Notes under the pieces: generated by a model
Told to the model about the DNA's origin: nothing
Databases searched by the model: none
Seen by the model: only the letters and a program-made list of their open reading frames with translations
Program-made: the position numbers and the translations under genes
Shown here: in pieces, positions 33,820-36,970 of the stretch
Position numbering within the stretch: the stretch's first letter is position 1
Layout of the letters: each line of letters opens with the position of its first letter
Assembly (NCBI GenBank): GCA_947476195.1
Contig: CANJPT010000036.1
Span: 1 to 36,970, forward strand
Direction of reading: 5' to 3'
From: Lewinellaceae bacterium
Lineage (GTDB): Bacteria > Bacteroidota > Bacteroidia > Chitinophagales > Saprospiraceae
Length of the DNA stretch: 36,970 nucleotides

Positions 33820-33951
33820 ATGTCTATCAAACAAAAGTTTTCGAGAGAGCAAAAATCTGAAAAAGACCGCGCTGAAAATCGCAAGTTCCTTCTCATTATT
33901 GCCGTGTCTACGGTAGTCCTTATGGGATTGATGTATCTTGCTTTTCGGTGA
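33820..33951 (+). CDS. 43-aa single-pass membrane protein
   Basis: ATG 33820 to TGA 33949-33951 encodes MSIKQKFSREQKSEKDRAEN followed by RKFLLIIAVSTVVLMGLMYL and AFR. A highly charged N-terminal half precedes one hydrophobic helix, giving a cytoplasmic-N, single-pass topology. It starts 32 bp after the peptide transporter stop and is followed by a terminator, so it is probably the last gene of that unit. It could be an accessory subunit of the transporter or an unrelated small membrane protein; no family was recognised. Confidence 0.65.
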   Translation: MSIKQKFSREQKSEKDRAENRKFLLIIAVSTVVLMGLMYLAFR

Positions 33952-33980
33952 AAAAGCTCTAAGGTTTGTGCTAAAAATTG

Positions 33981-34028
33981 AAAGGCCGTTCCAGCAATTT
34001 GCGGGAGTGGCCTTTCTGTTTTTGTATA
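33981..34028 (+). terminator. Intrinsic terminator after the transporter unit
   Basis: AAAGGCC (33981-33987) pairs with GGCCTTT (34009-34015), extended inside by TTCC/GGGA and followed by a T-rich run (CTGTTTTTG). Confidence 0.68.
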
Positions 34029-34231
34029 TGGTTATTACGTTTTCAGCCGGACATCAGTTCAGTCTGAATGGCATCGTTTTAATAACCGCAGCGCGGCGAA
34101 ATATTTGTACTTAAATGCAACAAAAGCATATCACATATCCGTCCATCTCCAAGATTACCGTATTTTGTTATTCGTTGAAAATCCTGTAATTTTTCAGTCG
34201 CCGTTACCCTTCACCAAAATTCTATCTGATT

Positions 34232-34897
34232 ATGACACGTTTACTTACGCGCTGCTTTTTGCTGGCCACCGTTCTTTTCTTGTTTAGCATTGCCTCCTGC
34301 GATAAAGACAAAACCACCACGGTGAATGTTAAGGTGTTGGATAACAAAACAGGTGAGCCAATTGCTGGGGCCTATGCTTCAATTAGAATTTCACACGACG
34401 AAAATCAGCCACCTAATAATATTGAATTTAAATCTGTTGATACTGATGAAAAAGGAGAATTCAGTTTTAGCCATAGCAAGCCTTTTCAAATATATGATGT
34501 AAATAGAGGAGGTTATTTAAAGAAAGGTATTGGCTCTAACATACCGATAATAAACCAAGGAGAGATAAATGAAGTGACTATTCAATTAATTCCGAAAGAC
34601 TAATCACTCAAATTAAGTGTACAAAACAACTCTGGTCTACCTAAAACTATTTACGTAGGAATTTATAGCCCAATAATGGAGGCAGAGAATAGCTCCACCA
34701 ATGGTGTTGTTTTTCGAGATTCTTTTATTATAGGAAGTCTAAGTATAATTGAAAAACTCTTAAGCGTTGCTGCAGAAGAAACCCTCGATATTTATTGGAG
34801 TTTCTCTAAATTATCCTACCATATCGAAACTTCACCCTTCCATGATTCTGTGTACGTGACCCGAAACGATACCACAGCCTTTCTCCTTTCTTTCTAA
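34232..34897 (+). pseudogene. Lipoprotein gene split by an in-frame TAA
   Basis: The first part (34232-34603, 123 aa) has a lipoprotein signal peptide with lipobox IASC (Cys23) and a carboxypeptidase-regulatory-like beta domain (TTVNVKVLDNKTGEPIAGAYASI, DEKGEFSFSH). It stops at TAA 34601-34603. The same frame continues open without a gap: SLKLSVQNNSGLPKTIYVGI, then about 75 more residues ending FLLSF at TAA 34895-34897. The continuation is a beta-rich domain like those that follow such regulatory domains, so the two parts were probably one 221-residue protein. The first half could still be made as a shorter lipoprotein; an ATG at 34676 could start the second half, but it lacks a signal peptide. 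Confidence 0.68.
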
Positions 34898-34929
34898 CCT
34901 TAAGGCAGTATTTCCCTCAAAACATCAAA

Positions 34930-34963
34930 AAGCCGCCAGCCCAAATATCTGGACTGGCGGCTT
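34930..34963. terminator. Terminator of the helicase gene (possibly bidirectional)
   Basis: AAGCCGCCAG (34930-34939) pairs with CTGGCGGCTT (34954-34963). On the minus strand the stem is followed by a T run (CTTTTTGATG), fitting termination of the DEAD-box gene that ends at 34990. On the plus strand ACTATTTTT follows, so it may also serve the lipoprotein locus. Confidence 0.82.
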
Positions 34964-34989
34964 ACTATTTTTAATACCCAAAGGCTTCC

Positions 34990-36864
34990 TTATCTTCCAC
35001 GGCCACGGCCATTACCGCCACTTCTGCCACCGCCGCTTCCGCCGCGCGTGTTACCGCCTGGCTTCTCTGTCTTGGGGTCAGCGGAATCAAAACGAGGCTT
35101 CGGCTTGCGCTTGAAATCCTGCTTTTCAATGCTGGATACCTCTAAAATAGAGGAAAAGCGACGACGCATCTCGTTGGCGATGTCCTGTTTGCTGGGCTTG
35201 TCTCCTGCTGCAGGTGAATTTTGCGGGCGACGTTGTTCCGGGCGCGGGCCCTCGTCCCTGCGCGAGCGGGAATCAGGCCGGTTCGCGCCAAACTGTGGAC
35301 GGCGGTCGTCGCGACGCTCGCGGTCCGGGTTGTTGCTCCGTTCGCGAGGTTGATCGTTGCTGCGTTCGCGGGGTTGGTTATTGCTGCGTTCGCGTGGCTG
35401 ATCGTTGCTGCGCTCACGGGACTGGTTGTTGCTGCGCTCGCGGGGCTGGTCGTTGCGTTCACGGGGTTGATTGCTACGCTCACGCTGCTGATCGTTGTTG
35501 CGCTCACGGGGCTGGTCATTGCCTTCTCTGCGCGCCGGACGTGGATCTCTGGGTGCACGGCTATCTGGCATTGGGATCACATCACCCGACGGCTGTGGGC
35601 GTTCGGCACGGGCCGGACGATCTTCTCCCCGGTTTTGCACACCTAAGCGAGCCGCTCTGCTATTTGCAGCGCCGCGTTGTGGTTTTTGCTGACTGCGTGG
35701 CTGTGGAAGCCCTGGTGCAGTGAGATCAGCCACGTACGGATGCTCGGTATCTACCGGGATCAGTTGGCCGATCAGCTTCTGAATATCTTTCAGGTATGGC
35801 AATTCTTCCGCTTCGCAAAAAGAGAAAGCAATGCCACTAGCCCCTGCACGACCTGTACGGCCAATGCGGTGGACGTAGGATTCAGGGATATTGGGCAATT
35901 CAAAATTGATCACGTGCGAAAGCAAATCAATGTCAATGCCACGTGCAGCAATATCCGTAGCGACCAGTGCCCGGTTTTTGCCGTTTTTAAAATTATTGAG
36001 TGCGGCAACCCGGGCAGTTTGTGATTTGTTGCCATGAATGGCTTCCGCGCGAATGCCCGCCTTGGTCAGGTCGGCAGCCACGCGGTTGGCGCCATGCTTG
36101 GTACGGGTAAAAATGAGGGCTGATTTGATATTTGGATCTTCCAGCAAGTGGATGAGCAGGCTTTTCTTGTCGTTTTTCGTGACAAAAAATACTTTTTGCT
36201 CCACCAGTTCCGCCGTGGTGGCAGGAGGCGCTACGGCCACTTTCACCGGATTGGTCAGGATAGAATCTGCCAGATTGGCGATTTCCGGTGGCATCGTAGC
36301 CGAAAAAAACAGGGTCTGGCGTTTTGCCGGAATCTTGGCGATGACCTTGCGTACATCATGGATGAAACCCATATCTAGCATACGGTCAGCTTCATCGAGT
36401 ACAAAAATGGACAGGCTGCGGAGATCCACAAAACCCTGGTTCATCAGGTCGATCAGACGACCTGGTGTGGCGACCAGGATATCGGTACCACGACGGAGTG
36501 CATCCGTCTGAGGCGTTTGGCCAACGCCACCAAAAACGACCATGTTGCGGAGCTGAAGATTTTTTCCGTAAGCGGAAAAACTTTCGCTGATCTGCAGGGC
36601 AAGTTCCCGGGTTGGGGTCAAAATCAGGGCCCGGATCGGACGGCGGCTCTCTTGTTTTTGGCCGGTTGGGTGGTTGAGCAGTTGCAACATCGGGAGCGCA
36701 AAAGCAGCGGTCTTACCCGTGCCCGTTTGGGCGCAGCCCAGCAGATCTCTGCCTTCTAATACGGGCGGAATGGCTTGTTCCTGAATGGGGGTGGGGCGTT
36801 CGTAGCCCTCGGCTTCGAGCGCGCGCAGAAGCGGCTCGATGAGCGATAAATCGTTGAATAACAT
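34990..36864 (-). CDS. rhlE: DEAD-box RNA helicase, RhlE type, with repetitive basic tail
   Basis: A 624-aa ATP-dependent RNA helicase. The core (about residues 1-375) has every expected motif: [14 protein letters not shown] (Q motif), [11 protein letters not shown] (I), PTRELALQI (Ia), ATPGRL (Ib), DEAD followed by RMLDMGF (II), SAT (III), [15 protein letters not shown] (IV), [14 protein letters not shown] (V) and [10 protein letters not shown] (VI). The C-terminal about 240 residues are disordered. Residues about 449-516 are an eight-residue repeat of the RERSN(N/D)QP kind, followed by a basic Arg/Pro segment and an RGG-like end ([17 protein letters not shown]). Such tails bind RNA and may drive condensation. 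RhlE enzymes act in ribosome assembly and RNA decay, often at low temperature. The gene is monocistronic. Confidence 0.94.
   Translation of the reverse strand: MLFNDLSLIEPLLRALEAEGYERPTPIQEQAIPPVLEGRDLLGCAQTGTGKTAAFALPMLQLLNHPTGQKQESRRPIRALILTPTRELALQISESFSAYGKNLQLRNMVVFGGVGQTPQTDALRRGTDILVATPGRLIDLMNQGFVDLRSLSIFVLDEADRMLDMGFIHDVRKVIAKIPAKRQTLFFSATMPPEIANLADSILTNPVKVAVAPPATTAELVEQKVFFVTKNDKKSLLIHLLEDPNIKSALIFTRTKHGANRVAADLTKAGIRAEAIHGNKSQTARVAALNNFKNGKNRALVATDIAARGIDIDLLSHVINFELPNIPESYVHRIGRTGRAGASGIAFSFCEAEELPYLKDIQKLIGQLIPVDTEHPYVADLTAPGLPQPRSQQKPQRGAANSRAARLGVQNRGEDRPARAERPQPSGDVIPMPDSRAPRDPRPARREGNDQPRERNNDQQRERSNQPRERNDQPRERSNNQSRERSNDQPRERSNNQPRERSNDQPRERSNNPDRERRDDRRPQFGANRPDSRSRRDEGPRPEQRRPQNSPAAGDKPSKQDIANEMRRRFSSILEVSSIEKQDFKRKPKPRFDSADPKTEKPGGNTRGGSGGGRSGGNGRGRGR
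35316..35520 (-). repeat. 24-bp tandem repeat coding for RERSN(N/D)QP units
   Basis: About eight degenerate 24-bp units inside the helicase gene, each coding for an octapeptide of the RERSNNQP type. Unit length is a multiple of three, so copy-number change keeps the frame. The repeat is what opens long apparent reading frames on the other strand. Confidence 0.85.
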
Positions 36865-36895
36865 TGAATTATTGTTGTCCGGTCTCGTGCGCGGC

Positions 36896-36911
36896 GAGCC
36901 AGGTGTGGCTC
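36896..36911 (-). promoter_or_regulatory. Hairpin in the rhlE leader
   Basis: GAGCCA / TGGCTC with a 4-nt loop, 31 bp upstream of the helicase start codon on the minus strand. It could be a leader structure affecting helicase expression; no promoter box was found near it. Confidence 0.35.
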
Positions 36912-36970
36912 TTCAAGGGGCAAAGCGTGATGAATGTGGGGGACTGATTAGGTCGGAACGGGAAACGAAA

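Noticed and set aside
34601-34603. Programmed recoding of TAA in the lipoprotein gene
   Set aside because: No known readthrough context or downstream structure is visible; a plain nonsense change is simpler.
35214-35723. Long plus-strand reading frames (up to 169 codons) opposite the helicase tail
   Set aside because: They arise from the Arg-rich 24-bp repeat on the other strand, have skewed Cys/Arg or Ala/Val composition and no start signals. The minus-strand helicase is complete with all motifs.

Overview
The window (36,970 bp) is a piece of a Bacteroidota chromosome, most likely from the Saprospiraceae/Haliscomenobacteraceae part of the phylum; the family-level placement is inference. The evidence is: type IX secretion (T9SS) C-terminal sorting tails on secreted proteins, SprB-type repeats, the Bacteroidota -7 promoter element TAnnTTTG about 40-130 nt before many start codons, weak Shine-Dalgarno sites, the lptE / TPR-tail protein / secG cluster, a fused E1 alpha/beta 2-oxoacid dehydrogenase and a GWxTD-domain protein. 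No rRNA, tRNA, CRISPR array, insertion sequence or prophage was seen. The content is mostly core chromosomal, with a few decayed genes.

Layout. 1-2,961: tail of a T9SS cargo gene, a YkuK-like RNase H-fold protein, the tRNA hydroxylase trhO, and a SAM methyltransferase. 3,033-11,654: a run of plus-strand genes: a TMTC-like membrane glycosyltransferase with TPRs, ffh, prmA, guaA, a trpF-like gene overlapping guaA, lptE, a TPR-tail protein and secG, closed by a strong terminator. These cover protein targeting and translocation (ffh, secG), outer-membrane LPS assembly (lptE), ribosome modification (prmA) and GMP synthesis (guaA). 11,831-15,415: a 1,194-aa secreted sialate-esterase-like T9SS cargo. 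15,490-19,619: a DksA/TraR-like regulator, fused branched-chain-type E1 and PPK2. 19,654-23,023: a PhoX-like T9SS cargo, a beta-barrel-like protein and a small lipoprotein. 23,159-27,352: a two-gene minus-strand unit with a GH95-like glycosidase and a CocE/NonD-type hydrolase. 27,573-29,606: a small secreted protein, a dead AAA-ATPase gene and an MFS transporter. 29,826-33,951: a GWxTD protein, a small secreted protein, a POT peptide transporter and a 43-aa membrane protein. 34,232-34,897: a lipoprotein gene split by a stop codon. 34,990-36,864: an RhlE-type DEAD-box helicase with a long repetitive basic tail.

Functionally the region mixes housekeeping genes with polymer and peptide scavenging: secreted esterase, phosphatase-like protein, GH95, CocE-type hydrolase, peptide permease and branched-chain keto-acid oxidation. 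No obviously new multi-gene system was found. The most unusual signals are non-coding: a 15-unit heptamer array (CGTnnnn) with three inverted heptamers on the other side of a 23-bp bidirectional terminator, a second heptamer array abutting the PPK2 start codon, a 167-bp interval bounded by inverted repeats, and a G10/T9 double homopolymer upstream of the gene between lptE and secG. Two genes are visibly decayed.
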